DNA of 64,000 bases from contig OY754977.1 in NCBI GenBank assembly GCA_963576475.1, forward strand, positions 29,133,972-29,197,971. The letters are read 5' to 3'. The position numbers and the translations under genes were made by a program. The notes beneath the pieces are model-generated. The model had not been told where the DNA came from and did no database searches. It saw only the letters and a program-made list of their open reading frames with translations. The stretch is from Molanna angustata (lineage: Eukaryota > Arthropoda > Insecta > Trichoptera > Molannidae). Within the stretch, counting starts at the first letter, position 1; each line of letters opens with the position of its first letter. This document shows, piece after piece, positions 12,501 through 25,556 of the stretch.

Positions 12501-15500
12501 GCAGTATAGGGAAGAATGCTTATGTTGTATGAAATATTTTAAAAAAAGCAGATAAATTTTGTTCTAAATAACGCGAGAGCATTTTCCAAATTTTGACAGG
12601 TGATATCATATGAAGATTTTTTTTGTTATTTATGGAAAGCTATTCAGTTCTATGTTCAAGCTCTTTACATTATAACATGAAATCAAATTACTGAACTTTT
12701 CCATACATAGAAATTTATCTAATTACATTTTTATTCATACTAAATGTTACTATCAGGAATGTAAATTTTCTTCCGATAGTATATTTTTATGTTAAGATAA
12801 ACAAACTATTAATGCAGTATAGTGAAGAATGCTTATGTTGTATGAAATATTTTAAAAAAAGCAGATAAATTTTGTTCTAAAGAACGCGAGAGCATTTTCC
12901 AAATTTTGACAGGTGATATCATATGAAGATTTTTTTTGTTATTTATGGAAAGCTAATCAGTTCTATGTTCAAGCTTTTTACATTATAACATGAAATCAAA
13001 TTACTGAACTTTTCCATACATAGAAATTTATCTAATTACATTTTTATTCATACTAAATGTTACTATCAGGAATATAAATTTTCTTCCGATAGTATATTTT
13101 TATGTTAAGATAAACAAACTATTAATGCAGTATAGTGAAGAATGCTTATGTTGTATGAAATATTTTAAAAAAAGCAGATAAATTTTGTTTTAAAGAACGC
13201 GAAGGCATTTTCAAAATTTTGACACGTGATATTATATGAAGATTTTTTTTTGATTTATGGAAAGCTAATCAGTTCTATGTTCAAGTTCTTTACATTATAA
13301 CATGAAATCAAATTACTGAACGTTTCCATACATAGAAATTTATCTAATTACATTTTTATTCATACTAAATGTTACTATCAGGAATATAAATTTTCTTCCG
13401 ATAGTATATTTTTATGTTAAGATAAACAAACTATTAATGCAGTATAGTGAAGAATGCTTATGTTGTATGAAATATTTTAAAAAAAGCAGATAAATTTTGT
13501 TTTAAAGAACGCGAGAGCATTTTCAAAATTTTGATACGTGATATCATATGAAGAATTTTTTTGTTATTTATGGAAAGCTAATCAGTTCTATGTTCAAGCT
13601 CTTTACATAATAACATGAAATCAAATTACTGAACGTTTCCATACATAGAAATTTATCTAATTACATTTTTATTCATACTAAATGTTACTATCAGGAATAC
13701 AAATTTTCTTCCGATAGTATATTTTTATGTTAAGATAGACAAACTATTAATGCAGTATAGGGAAGAATGCTTATGTTGCATGAAATATTTTAAAAAAAGC
13801 AGATAAATTTTGTTCTAAATAACGCGAGAGCATTTTCCAAATTTTGACAGGTGATATCATATGAAGATTTTTTTTGTTATTTATGGAAAGCTAATCAGTT
13901 CTATGTTCAAGCTCTTTACATTATAACATGAAATCAAATTACTGAACTTTTCCATACATAGAAATTTATCTAATTACATTTTTATTCATACTAAATGTTA
14001 CTATCAGGAATGTAAATTTTCTTCCGATAGTATATTTTTATCTTAAGATAAACAAACTATTAATGCAGTATAGTGAAGAATGCTTATGTTGTATGAAATA
14101 TTTTAAAAAAAGCAGATAAATTTTGTTCTAAAGAACGCGAGAGCATTTTCCAAATTTTGACAGGTGATATCATATGAAGATTTTTTTTGTTATTTATGGA
14201 AAGCTAATCAGTTCTATGTTCAAGCTCTTTACATTATAACATGAAATCAAATTACTGAACTTTTCCATACATAGAAATTTATCTAATTACATTTTTATTC
14301 ATACTAAATGTTACTATCAGGAATGTAAATTTTCTTCCGATAGTATATTTTTATCTTAAGATAAACAAACTATTAATGCAGTATAGTGAAGAATGCTTAT
14401 GTTGTATGAAATATTTTAAAAAAAGCAGATAAATTTTGTTCTAAAGAACGCGAGAGCATTTTCCAAATTTTGACAGGTGATATCATATGAAGATTTTTTT
14501 TGTTATTTATGGAAAGCTAATCAGTTCTATGTTCAAGCTCTTTACATTATAACATGAAATCAAATTACTGAACTTTTCCATACATAGAAATTTATCTAAT
14601 TACATTTTTATTCATACTAAATGTTACTATCAGGATTGTAAATTTTCTTCCGATAGTATATTTTTATGTTAAGATAAACAAACTATTAATGCAGTATAGT
14701 GAAGAATGCTTATGTTGTATGAAATATTTTAAAAAAAGCAGATAAATTTTGTTCTAAAGAACGCGAGAGCATTTTCCAAATTTTGACAGGTGATATCATA
14801 TGAAGATTTTTTTTGTTGTTTATGGAAAGCTAATCAGTTCTATGTTCAAGCTTTTTACATTATAACATGAAATCAAATTACTGAACTTTTCCATACATAG
14901 AAATTTATCTAATTACATTTTTATTCATACTAAATGTTACTATCAGGAATATAAATTTTCTTCCGATAGTATATTTTTATGTTAAGATAAACAAACTATT
15001 AATGCAGTATAGTGAAGAATGCTTATGTTGTATGAAATATTTAAAAAAAAGCAGATAAATTTTGTTCTAAAGAACGCGAGAGCATTTTCCAAATTTTGAC
15101 AGGTGATATCATATGAAGATTTTTTTTGTTATTTATGGAAAGCTAATCAGTTCTATGTTCAAGCTCTTTACATTATAACATGAAATCAAATTACTGAACT
15201 TTTCCATACATAGAAATTTATCTTATTACATTTTTATTCATACTAAATGTTACTATCAGGAATATAAATTTTCTTCCGATAGTATATTTTTATGTTAAGA
15301 TAAACAAACTATTAATGCAGTATAGTGAAGAATGCTTATGTTGTATGAAATATTTTAAAAAAAGCAGATAAATTTTGTTTTAAAGAACGCGAAGGCATTT
15401 TCAAAATTTTGACACGTGATATTATATGAAGATTTTTTTTTGATTTATGGAAAGCTAATCAGTTCTATGTTCAAGTTCTTTACATTATAACATGAAATCA

Positions 15501-18500
15501 AATTACTGAACGTTTCCATACATAGAAATTTATCTAATTACATTTTTATTCATACTAAATGTTACTATCAGGAATATAAATTTTCTTCCGATAGTATATT
15601 TTTATGTTAAGATAAACAAACTATTAATGCAGTATAGTGAAGAATGCTTATGTTGTATGAAATATTTTAAAAAAAGCAGATAAATTTTGTTTTAAAGAAC
15701 GCGAGAGCATTTTCAAAATTTTGATACGTGATATTATATGAAGAATTTTTTTGTTATTTATGGAAAGCTAATCAGTTCTATGTTCAAGCTCTTTACATAA
15801 TAACATGAAATCAAATTACTGAACGTTTCCATACATAGAAATTTATCTAATTACATTTTTATTCATACTAAATGTTACTATCAGGAATATAAATTTTCTT
15901 CCGATAGTATATTTTTATGTTAAGATAGACAAACTATTAATGCAGTATAGGGAAGAATGCTTATGTTGTATGAAATATTTTAAAAAAAGCAGATAAATTT
16001 TGTTCTAAATAACGCGAGAGCATTTTCCAAATTTTGACAGGTGATATCATATGAAGATTTTTTTTGTTATTTATGGAAAGCTATTCAGTTCTATGTTCAA
16101 GCTCTTTACATTATAACATGAAATCAAATTACTGAACTTTTCCATACATAGAAATTTATCTAATTACATTTTTATTCATACTAAATGTTACTATCAGGAA
16201 TGTAAATTTTCTTCCGATAGTATATTTTTATGTTAAGATAAACAAACTATTAATGCAGTATAGTGAAGAATGCTTATGTTGTATGAAATATTTAAAAAAA
16301 AACAGATAAATTTTGTTCTAAAGAACGCGAGAGCATTTTCCAAATTTTGACAGGTGATATCATATGAAGATTTTTTTTGTTGTTTATGGAAAGCTAATCA
16401 GTTCTATGTTCAAGCTTTTTACATTATAACATGAAATCAAATTACTGAACTTTTCCATACATAGAAATTTATCTAATTACATTTTTATTCATACTAAATG
16501 TTACTATCAGGAATATAAATTTTCTTCCGATAGTTTATTTTTATGTTAAGATAAACAAACTATTAATGCAGTATAGTGAAGAATGCTTATGTTGTATGAA
16601 ATATTTAAAAAAAAGCAGATAAATTTTGTTCTAAAGAACGCGAGAGCATTTTCCAAATTTTGACAGGTGATATCATATGAAGATTTTTTTTTGATTTATG
16701 GAAAGCTAATCAGTTCTATGTTCAAGTTCTTTACATTATAACATGAAATCAAATTACTGAACGTTTCCATACATAGAAATTTATCTAATTACATTTTTAT
16801 TCATACTAAATGTTACTATCAGGAATATAAATTTTCTTCCGATAGTATATTTTTATGTTAAGATAAACAAACTATTAATGCAGTATAGTGAAGAATGCTT
16901 ATGTTGTATGAAATATTTTAAAAAAAGCAGATAAATTTTGTTTTAAAGAACGCGAGAGCATTTTCAAAATTTTGACACGTGATATTATAGGAAGATTTTT
17001 TTTGTTATTTATGGAAAGCTAATCAGTTCTATGTTCAAGCTCTTTACATTATAACATGAAATCAAATTACTGAACTTTTCCATACATAGAAATTTATCTT
17101 ATTACATTTTAATTCATACTAAATGTTACTATCAGGAATATAAATTTTCTTCCGATAGTATATTTTTATGTTAAGATAAACAAACTATTAATGCAGTATA
17201 GTGAAGAATGCTTATGTTGTATGAAATATTTTAAAAAAAGCAGATAAATTTTGTTTTAAAGAACGCGAAGGCATTTTCAAAATTTTGACACGTGATATTA
17301 TATGAAGATTTTTTTTTGATTTATGGAAAGCTAATCAGTTCAATTTTCAAGTTCTTTACATTATAACATGAAATCAAATTACTGAACGTTTCCATACATA
17401 GAAATTTATCTAATTACATTTTTATTCATACTAAATGTTACTATCAGGAATATAAATTTTCTTCCGATAGTATATTTTTATGTTAAGATAAACAAACTAT
17501 TAATGCAGTATAGTGAAGAATGCTTATGTTGTATGAAATATTTTAAAAAAAGCAGATAAATTTTGTTTTAAAGAACGCGAGAGCATTTTCAAAATTTTGA
17601 TACGTGATATTATATGAAGAATTTTTTTGTTATTTATGGAAAGCTAATCAGTTCTATGTTCAAGCTCTTTACATAATAACATGAAATCAAATTACTGAAC
17701 GTTTCCATACATAGAAATTTATCTAATTACATTTTTATTCATACTAAATGTTACTATCAGGAATACAAATTTTCTTCCGATAGTATATTTTTATGTTAAG
17801 ATAGACAAACTATTAATGCAGTATAGGGAAGAATGCTTATGTTGTATGAAATATTTTAAAAAAAGCAGATAAATTTTTAACGCGAGAGCATTTTCCAAAT
17901 TTTGACAGGTGATATCATATGAAGATTTTTTTTGTTATTTATGGAAAGCTATTCAGTTCTATGTTCAAGCTCTTTACATTATAACATGAAATCAAATTAC
18001 TGAACTTTTCCATACATAGAAATTTATCTAATTACATTTTTATTCATACTAAATGTTACTATCAGGAATGTAAATTTTCTTCCGATAGTATATTTTTATG
18101 TTAAGATAAACAAACTATTAATGCAGTATAGTGAAGAATGCTTATGTTGTATGAAATATTTTAAAAAAAGCAGATAAATTTTGTTCTAAAGAACGCGAGA
18201 GCATTTTCCAAATTTTGACAGGTGATATCATATGAAGATTTTTTTTGTTGTTTATGGAAAGCTAATCAGTTCTATGTTCAAGCTTTTTACATTATAACAT
18301 GAAATCAAATTACTGAACTTTTCCATACATAGAAATTTATCTAATTACATTTTTATTCATACTAAATGTTACTATCAGGAATATAAATTTTCTTCCGATA
18401 GTTTATTTTTATGTTAAGATAAACAAACTATTAATGCAGTATAGTGAAGAATGCTTATGTTGTATGAAATATTTAAAAAAAAGCAGATAAATTTTGTTCT

Positions 18501-20230
18501 AAAGAACGCGAGAGCATTTTCCAAATTTTGACAGGTGATATCATATGAAGATTTTTTTTTGATTTATGGAAAGCTAATCAGTTCTATGTTCAAGTTCTTT
18601 ACATTATAACATGAAATCAAATTACTGAACGTTTCCATACATAGAAATTTATCTAATTACATTTTTATTCATACTAAATGTTACTATCAGGAATATAAAT
18701 TTTCTTCCGATAGTATATATTTATGTTAAGATAAACAAACTATTAATGCAGTATAGTGAAGAATGCTTATGTTGTATGAAATATTTTAAAAAAAGCAGAT
18801 AAATTTTGTTTTAAAGAACGCGAGAGCATTTTCAAAATTTTGACACGTGATATTATATGAAGATTTTTTTTGTTATTTATGGAAAGCTAATCAGTTCTAT
18901 GTTCAAGCTCTTTACATTATAACATGAAATCAAATTACTGAACTTTTCCATACATAGAAATTTATCTTATTACATTTTTATTCATACTAAATGTTACTAT
19001 CAGGAATATAAATTTTCTTCCGATAGTATATTTTTATGTTAAGATAAACAAACTATTAATGCAGTATAGTGAAGAATGCTTATGTTGTATGAAATATTTT
19101 AAAAAAAGCAGATAAATTTTGTTTTAAAGAACGCGAAGGCATTTTCAAAATTTTGACACGTGATATTATATGAAGATTTTTTTTTGATTTATGGAAAGCT
19201 AATCAGTTCTATGTTCAAGTTCTTTACATTATAACATGAAATCAAATTACTGAACGTTTCCATACATAGAAATTTATCTAATTACATTTTTATTCATACT
19301 AAATGTTACTATCAGGAATATAAATTTTCTTCCGATAGTATATTTTTATGTTAAGATAAACAAACTATTAATGCAGTATAGTGAAGAATGCTTATGTTGT
19401 ATGAAATATTTTAAAAAAAGCAGATAAATTTTGTTCTAAAGAACGCGAGAGCATTTTCCAAATTTTGACAGGTGATATCATATGAAGATTTTTTTTGTTA
19501 TTTATGGAAAGCTAATCAGTTCTATGTTCAAGCTCTTTACATTATAACATGAAATCAAATTACTGAACTTTTCCATACATAGAAATTTATCTAATTACAT
19601 TTTTATTCATACTAAATGTTACTATCAGGAATATAAATTTTCTTCCGATAGTATATTTTTATGTTAAGATAGACAAACTATTAATGGAGTATAGGGAAGA
19701 ATGCTTATTTTGTATGAAATATTTTAAAAAAAGCAGATAAATTTTGTTCTAAAGAACGCGAGAGCATTTTCCAAATTTTGACAGGTGATATCATATGAAG
19801 ATTTTTTTTGTTATTTATGGAAAGCTAATCAGTTCTATTTTCAAGCTCTTTACATTATAACATGAAATCAAATTACTGAACGTTTCCATAAATAGAAATT
19901 TATCTAATTACATTTTTATTCATACTAAATGTTACTAACAGGAATATAAATTTTCTTCCGATAGTATATTTTTATGTTAAGATAGACAAACTATTAATGC
20001 AGTATAGTGAAGACTGCTTATGTTGTATGAAATATTTTAAAAAAAGCAGATAAATTTTGTTTCAAAAAGCGTTAGAGCATTTTGACAATGTTGACACGTG
20101 ATATCATATGAAGAAATTTTATGATATCTATGAAAAGCTAATCAGTTCTAAGTTCAAGCTATTAATATTCTTATATCAATATGAAATCAATGAACTGAAC
20201 ATTGCCAAATATAAAAAAATTCTCTTGTTA
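9600..20230. repeat. ~313-bp satellite array 1, about 34 monomers
   Basis: The landmark TTCATACTAAATGTTACT recurs every 312-313 bp (9921, 10234, 10546, 10859 and so on to 19920). The first unit is a variant near 9609. From the first to the last landmark is 33 periods, giving about 34 units. Monomers contain CACGTGATATCATATGAAG or the variant CAGGTGATATC, and TATGGAAAGCTAATCAG. No ORF of 60 codons exists across the array. Higher-order structure is visible: the variant GAAGGCATTTT is at 13201, 15391, 17267 and 19135, spacings of about 7, 6 and 6 monomers. Confidence 0.97.
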
Positions 20231-20700
20231 CATATAAGTTTCATACAAATATCCATTAAATAAAATATAATTTTTGAAACCGTTGAATATTTTTCTTTTA
20301 ACATTGACCAACTTTGAATACAATTTTATGAAGATTCTTGGTGTTGTATAAATAGTTGAAACCAAATTAAAATATCTCTAATTTCCAGGTCGTGAGAGCA
20401 TTTTTTCAGTTTTAATAGATGAAATCATAAAGAAACATTGGGAAAAAATGAACCGTTGTCTATGGAAAACTAATCAGCTCTAAGTTTATGGACTAAACAC
20501 ATGTGATATCAATATGAAGTCAATCGGACTTATAGTTTGGGCTGCAGAGAGGACACAAAAAAAAAACAACGTAAATGATGAATTCATAGAGAAGAAATCA
20601 AAAGTTGTCTATGGAAAACTAATCAGCTCTAGGTCTTTGCACTTTACACATATGATGTTAATATGAAGTCGATCAGACTTATAGTTTGGGCTGTAGAGAG
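20231..20700. repeat. Degenerate edge monomers of array 1
   Basis: At least two diverged monomers follow the homogeneous core. They are recognised by GTCGTGAGAGCATTTTTTCAG and TCTATGGAAAACTAATCAG, counterparts of core GAACGCGAGAGCATTTT and TTATGGAAAGCTAATCAG. Decay at one edge with a homogenised centre is the usual signature of unequal exchange. The same edge is found at 39480-39900. Confidence 0.8.
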
Positions 20701-20723
20701 GACACAAAAAAGATAAATGCTAC

Positions 20724-20765
20724 GGCGTACGGCGTACGGCGTACGGCGTACGGCGTACAGCGTAT
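20724..20765. repeat. 7-bp microsatellite (ACGGCGT), about 5 units
   Basis: ACGGCGT is repeated about five times, followed by ACAGCGTATACGCC. The homologous place in copy 2 (39938-39965) has only about three units, so this tract varies in length independently of the main array. Confidence 0.9.
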
Positions 20766-20909
20766 ACGCCATACACACAAACACATCACGACGAAACTCA
20801 TAGTGTGCATTCTCTACATGATACCCATTGAGAAATTGATGTAAAAAAAATACGCTTAAATTTTGCGAAATCATGACTCTCCCCTATTCCATAGTGTGGA
20901 GAGTAAAAA

Positions 20910-22798
20910 TAACCTAAAAAATTCAATAATTTGGATTTGAGGGTTAACAGTTTGGTACGTATTTTTCAACTATAGGTACATATTATCGCTATCAACAATT
21001 GGATCTCATGTGTTGCATGCAACTAGTCGTAGTCGAAAGTATACATTTTAAAAATAACTAATTGTTATTTTTAAAATGAATACCTTCACGTAGGTATTTA
21101 GGAACAGGACAGTATTAGTACATAATATATATGATTTTCATATTTTATTCCTATTGTGCATAACTGTATTATTTCATTACGTTTAATTTTTTTATCGCTA
21201 GTTCTTGATGGAATTATAATTTCTTAAAAATTTTAATAAATATTAAAAATAAAAAAACGTTTATAACTTGATTCCATTGTTTATTATATTATTTCACTTC
21301 ATTTGCTTCGTGGAAGTATATAAAAAAATATTGAAATATCTGATAATTTCACATAAATCAGTAGGTGTAGGGCATTATATGTAGTTTCGCCATAAAAACG
21401 AAATTGTCCGTTTATGCGTAATGCGTAGGTATAAATTATATTGTTATTCCGTACGCAACGTACGCAATCCAATTTCAGGCAGGTAGCAAGATACTGGATA
21501 TAAACCATTATGCTTGACGACACAAAGGAATATTTATGGCGTACAGATGGTGTGAGAATTCTCTAATCAGACCTCCTAGTTTCTCTTCTCGACGGAAAAA
21601 TGGAGACTGTAAATATTGAAGAAGGCAGAGAACAGCATATACATAGTTATTACGTCGGACGTAAAAAAATTATGTCGTTTGTTTTATGGAGTGTCGACAT
21701 TGAAGTTACCGTACAAGTACCGTACGAATCATAATATGAAATAACTCACATTCTACACAAATGATACTACAATATGGATAAACATTTCTATCCATAGCAT
21801 TGTACGTATGAAGCTACCGATTACGGATAAAAGTATACATATTTATTCATTAATACCATCACGGCATAAACCCCAAAACCGATCATAATAGAGTGGAAGC
21901 ATTATTCTATGCCGGTGCTCACCATTATAATATTTATTTTCAAAAACTAAACATTCACTAGTTATCAAAACATGTTAGTAGTTTTATAAAAAAAAATAAC
22001 TTCCGGGTTCATATCGTAATTTTAATAATACCACGGCCAAATAATAATAAAAATTCTAATAGCAATATAATAAACATAATAATATATTTATTCCTCCCTG
22101 GTAAATTCACTATTGTATTTCCTAGTAATATCACCTTTCTAACAAAAATACTACGGAAGACTATTGGAAATCACGCCATCCATTGATATATACGTTGGAA
22201 AGAGATATTATTAACAATTTATTAAACTTCAAATGTGTTTGTCAAAATTTTGTATTGGGCCATTATTCAAAATGACGTAAGTTTAGAATCGCGGAACCTT
22301 ACACTATAAGGTAAATACCTAAATGCTAAGGTAAACAACTTAGTATTTCAAAAAAACTAATTGCACATGGACAAAAAATGTACGAATGAGAACCGTTTTC
22401 TTTGCTATTTCTTCGATACGTTTCCATTAATATTCACGATGTCTGCATACAACGTTCGTTTGATTTCCCAGAAGTGAACCCAAATATGTTTTCAGAAGCC
22501 TATGTTATTTTTTATACAGAGCCTTATTTATTATTCTTTCCAAAATCTCCAATGTGGAGTTTCGTTACGTACACAGTCTTATTTTATACACTGTTCCATG
22601 CAATTTTATGTGGCATAAAATAAACAATATTATTTTTTCATTATAGATAAACGAGAATTAAGTTTATGAATGTTGTTTTTCTAGTAAAAAGGGTGCCATA
22701 AATAGAGTCTCAGATTCAATGTACTTACATAGTTTTATGAAGTGTTAAAAAAGTTAGGAATATTTTTTTTATTAATTTAATTTTTAAAATATGTATAA
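20910..22798. other. Non-coding AT-rich sequence
   Basis: No gene recognised. A 14-bp inverted repeat ATTTTAAAAATAAC with a 5-nt loop lies at about 21045-21078. A segment at about 22262-22312 (GACGTAAGTTTAGAATCG and CTTACACTATA) recurs in diverged form at 47325-47362, marking an unclassified interspersed repeat. Confidence 0.4.
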
Positions 22799-22832
22799 AC
22801 CAAAGACTTTATATACTAAAGTAGGTCTTTGG
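22799..22832. repeat. Tiny palindromic element ACCAAAGAC...GTCTTTGGT, copy 1
   Basis: ACCAAAGACTTTATATAC is followed by TAAAGTAGGTCTTTGGT. Outer arms of 9 bp pair. Related hairpins are at 56386-56428, and a half copy is at 27468-27503. Confidence 0.6.
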
Positions 22833-22869
22833 TATAAACAGTTTGTCAGTGCATAAAACAGTTCTCTTA

Positions 22870-23265
22870 ACATAAAAGTATGTCCATCAAGGCTCAGCCC
22901 TGAACCCATTGTTGTTCAACCTAGTGATGTACCTACTACCTCACAGTATGCATCCAGAGACGGACATTCTGTAGATCTGTTATTGACGAACGAGTCAATA
23001 GCAGACCTACAGAATACCTTGAAGGACGTGAGAAGTGAGAAGTTCTTGAATTAAATGGCCTTAAAATATGTCGCACAAAAATTGAATTCTTGCCTACATA
23101 CGGCAAATTAAAATATTTGGATTCATACTTGTCAAACCATGGAGTTATCGAAATTGATGTGGTCCATCGCATAGATAGGTTCAGGATGGATGAAGTTGAG
23201 GTCGTTGTCTCCCGTACTCTGTGATCGTAGAATGCCATGAATTTTTCAGTGATGGGCTTTGAAGA
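22870..23265 (+). pseudogene. RTE-like reverse transcriptase fragment, heavily decayed
   Basis: Across shifting frames one reads HQGSALNPLLFNLVM (RT QG.xLSPxLFNL box), then LNGLKI(C)RTKIEFLPTYGKL, a VVHRIDRFRMDEVEVVV segment and a terminal CDRRMP. This order is that of RT palm to thumb in a BovB/RTE-like LINE distinct from the RTE copies at 24.5-30 kb. Several stops and frameshifts are present. The YADD motif itself is not clear. Confidence 0.55.
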
Positions 23266-23532
23266 AGTGCCACCGACAGAGCATTCTCACAGCTGAATGG
23301 TGCGATAGGCGGATTGCGTGAACAAAATGCGAAATGTTCATATCCAAAAAAGCTTTGGCGTGGCCCCGATCACAATAAGTTGCTGGAGTATATTGAGATA
23401 GTATGGACAGATGGACACGTCATAAGGCGACCAGAAACCGCTGACAACGTGGCACTCCACCATCAGAAGAGAGTTGCAGGAGGCAGACTTGCGCGAAGGA
23501 TACGCACTGTACAGAAGAGAAAAATTCGGTGA
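23266..23532 (+). pseudogene. Unrecognised open-frame remnant
   Basis: The segment from about 23263 to the TGA at 23530-23532 stays open for nearly 90 codons and reads like conserved coding sequence: KKLWRGPDHNKLLEYIEIVW, RRPETADNVALHHQ, GGRLARRIRTVQKRK. It is basic at its C-terminal end. It directly follows the RTE-like fragment. I do not recognise the family. It could be retroelement-derived or an insert of other origin. Confidence 0.35.
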
Positions 23533-24535
23533 ATGAGGACTAAGACAAAGGAAGAAATGGCCAAGGCGAAGAAGAATTTTATTTTACAGTATTATAGTAA
23601 AATTCTTAAATATGGAAACGTACCTACGAAGAATTAAATAGTTTAATATATTTGTTGTAAAATGTATTAAGCCGATACCGCCTAATATAATCATAATATT
23701 ATGTAGTAGGTATATAGACTAAATAAACTTATTGAATATGTGATTGAAATTGACTGGTAACGAGGTGACCAATTGAACTGAATGAATAATTAATAAATAT
23801 CAAATCGGGAGAGACTAATAGATCATAAAAAATGATCAATAAACTTTTAAACTAGTCTCGTCATTGTACGTATTTCTTCTACACAATAAGGTAAATTCTT
23901 ATTGTATGCAGATCTAGGATCGTATTACGTGAGTTATACATATAAGCAAAGGGTAAAGTGCGAGAATACTGCTTACAAAACCTCAACTTTTTCTTATATT
24001 TTTCTCAAATAACTCCCGCAATACGACCCCTAAATACTAATATATACCTAATAATATGTGAGTTAAAATTTTTGAGTTGAATTAATTTAATTTAACAGAT
24101 TTTTAACTATTTCAATAGAGACGAAGTTGGAATATTTACTGTAGGAGAACCGGGAAATCAAGGCACCTACAGGGCTTGCGACCTGTCATCGGCTAAATAT
24201 CTTTGACTCCCGACAGGGAAAAAAATCCAATGTTTGCGCATATGTAATAATAAAAAAATATTCGATAATTTAATTTATTTTTTTCAAATATTTTAAGAGC
24301 TGTTTTGAAATATTTGAAACATTTTTTTCTCAATTTATCCTAATAAAAGCTAACAAGATTTATCACTTTCCTTGAAAATTTATTCGAATTTAATTATTTC
24401 TTTTGTCGCTTTCATGTTTATTTCCTTTCAGTTCTAGAAGGTATACATTTTAGATAAAGGCATTTTTTCTATTATTTGATATACCGATAGTATGAAATTC
24501 AGCCGAGAGTATACATATGTACATATGTACATACC
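23533..24535. other. Non-coding AT-rich sequence
   Basis: No coding region, tandem repeat or terminal repeat recognised. Confidence 0.35.
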
Positions 24536-24589
24536 ATTACGCCATGTCCCTTACGGGATGAGCAGAGAGAACCGAGCGCCATACTTTTT

Positions 24590-24830
24590 TCTCTATTTTT
24601 GCACACACATACTCACACACACACTCCCCACTCACATGTCACATATCTGATTTTTACTGTTTTCTTTTTTTCTCCTACACTACATAAATATATAAATGGT
24701 AATAATGTATACATGTAAGTGATGCTGGGCATGCTTATTTTTTATTTAATTTTGTATCACCTGTATATTTTGTCCAGTTATTGTTTGTATACTTTGTATA
24801 AAATAAAATAAAATAAATACATTTCTGGCT
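24590..24830. mobile_element. Unidentified insert within the older RTE copy
   Basis: About 240 bp interrupt the RTE frame between the DV(K)EARNV region and the terminal CTCGGTTCTCTC block. On the minus strand it opens with TTTATTTTATTTTATTTTAT and contains a (GT)n-like tract. It may be a short SINE or LINE tail. No box A/B pair was seen. Confidence 0.4.
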
Positions 24831-25142
24831 TCCTTTACATCCATGCATCGTCTCATACATGCTTGTTGCTCGTCGATTGTTCAAACTTTTTATGTTTCCT
24901 TCTTTCAAAATATCATTCACATGGTCATGCCATCCCTTTCTGGGGCGACCTCTGCTATTCACTCCATCTCTTGCACCCATGTATATTTTTTTGGTCAGTC
25001 GTTCATCGTTCATTCTTTCAATATGTCCAAACCACCTCAAGGCATTCGCTTTCATTTTACATATAATATTCTTCTTTATCTTGCATTCTCTCCTTATGAC
25101 CTCATTTTTTATTCGTCATATATCGTTCTATTACATACTCTT

Positions 25143-25556
25143 GAAATGAGGTCACTAAGACGAATGTGTGGTAAAACGATGTATGATAGAATAAGAAATG
25201 AGGATATTAGACGAGAATGTATGATTGAAAGAAATATCGTAAGTAAGATGAAAATAAATGCCCTAAGGTGGTTCGGCCACCTAGAAAGAATGAGTGATGA
25301 CCGTCTGACAAAAAAAGTATACAAGGCTGATAAAAGAGGAATGAAAAGTAGAGGTCGTCCAAGAAAGAGTTGGCACGATCACATAAATGGGATTTTGAAA
25401 GATGGAAATGTTAGAAGTAAGAATAATAGAAGAGCGTGTATGAGACGATGTATGGACGTGAATGAAGCGAGGAATGTATGTCAAGAGAGAGGAGTCTGGC
25501 GTTCGGTTCTCTCTGCCTACCCCAAATAGGGAAATGGCGTGATGGTATGGTATGGT
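25143..25556 (+). mobile_element. Nested 5'-truncated RTE copy with target-site duplication
   Basis: The plus-strand frame gives EMRSLRRMCGKTMYDRIRNED, LRWFGHLERMSDDRLTKKVY, RGRPRKSWHDHINGILKDGN and CQERGVWRSVLSAYPK followed by a stop. It ends with GGCGTGATGGTATGG repeats. It lies inside, and antisense to, an older RTE copy. The flanks TACATACTCTT at 25132-25142 and 25556-25566 are an 11-bp direct repeat, the expected target-site duplication. This fixes its limits well. Confidence 0.85.

Larger units (their letters stand above)
9543..20909 (+). mobile_element. Satellite-bearing non-autonomous transposon, copy 1 (11.4 kb)
   Basis: The left terminus reads AACGAGTGGGTTGTGGCC followed by AACACTAAACTCTCCACACC. 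The right terminus reads GTGTGGAGAGTAAAAA. The subterminal inverted repeat ACTCTCCACAC is present at both sides. The same left terminus reappears at 34058, and the last ~800 bp is almost identical to 39290-40111. The final ~190 bp is also related to the short element at 40235-40787 (AAATCATGACTCTCCCC versus AAATCATAACTCCCC). Nearly the whole interior is a 313-bp tandem array. No transposase is encoded. A Helentron/HINE-like or TIR-type MITE classification remains open. Confidence 0.72.

Noticed and set aside
9543..20909. Possible large gene or ncRNA cluster in the array
   Set aside because: No open frame of 60 codons and strict 313-bp periodicity; it is satellite DNA.
24843..25149. Plus-strand frames over 24843-25149
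   Set aside because: They are antisense shadows of the RTE LINE on the minus strand.
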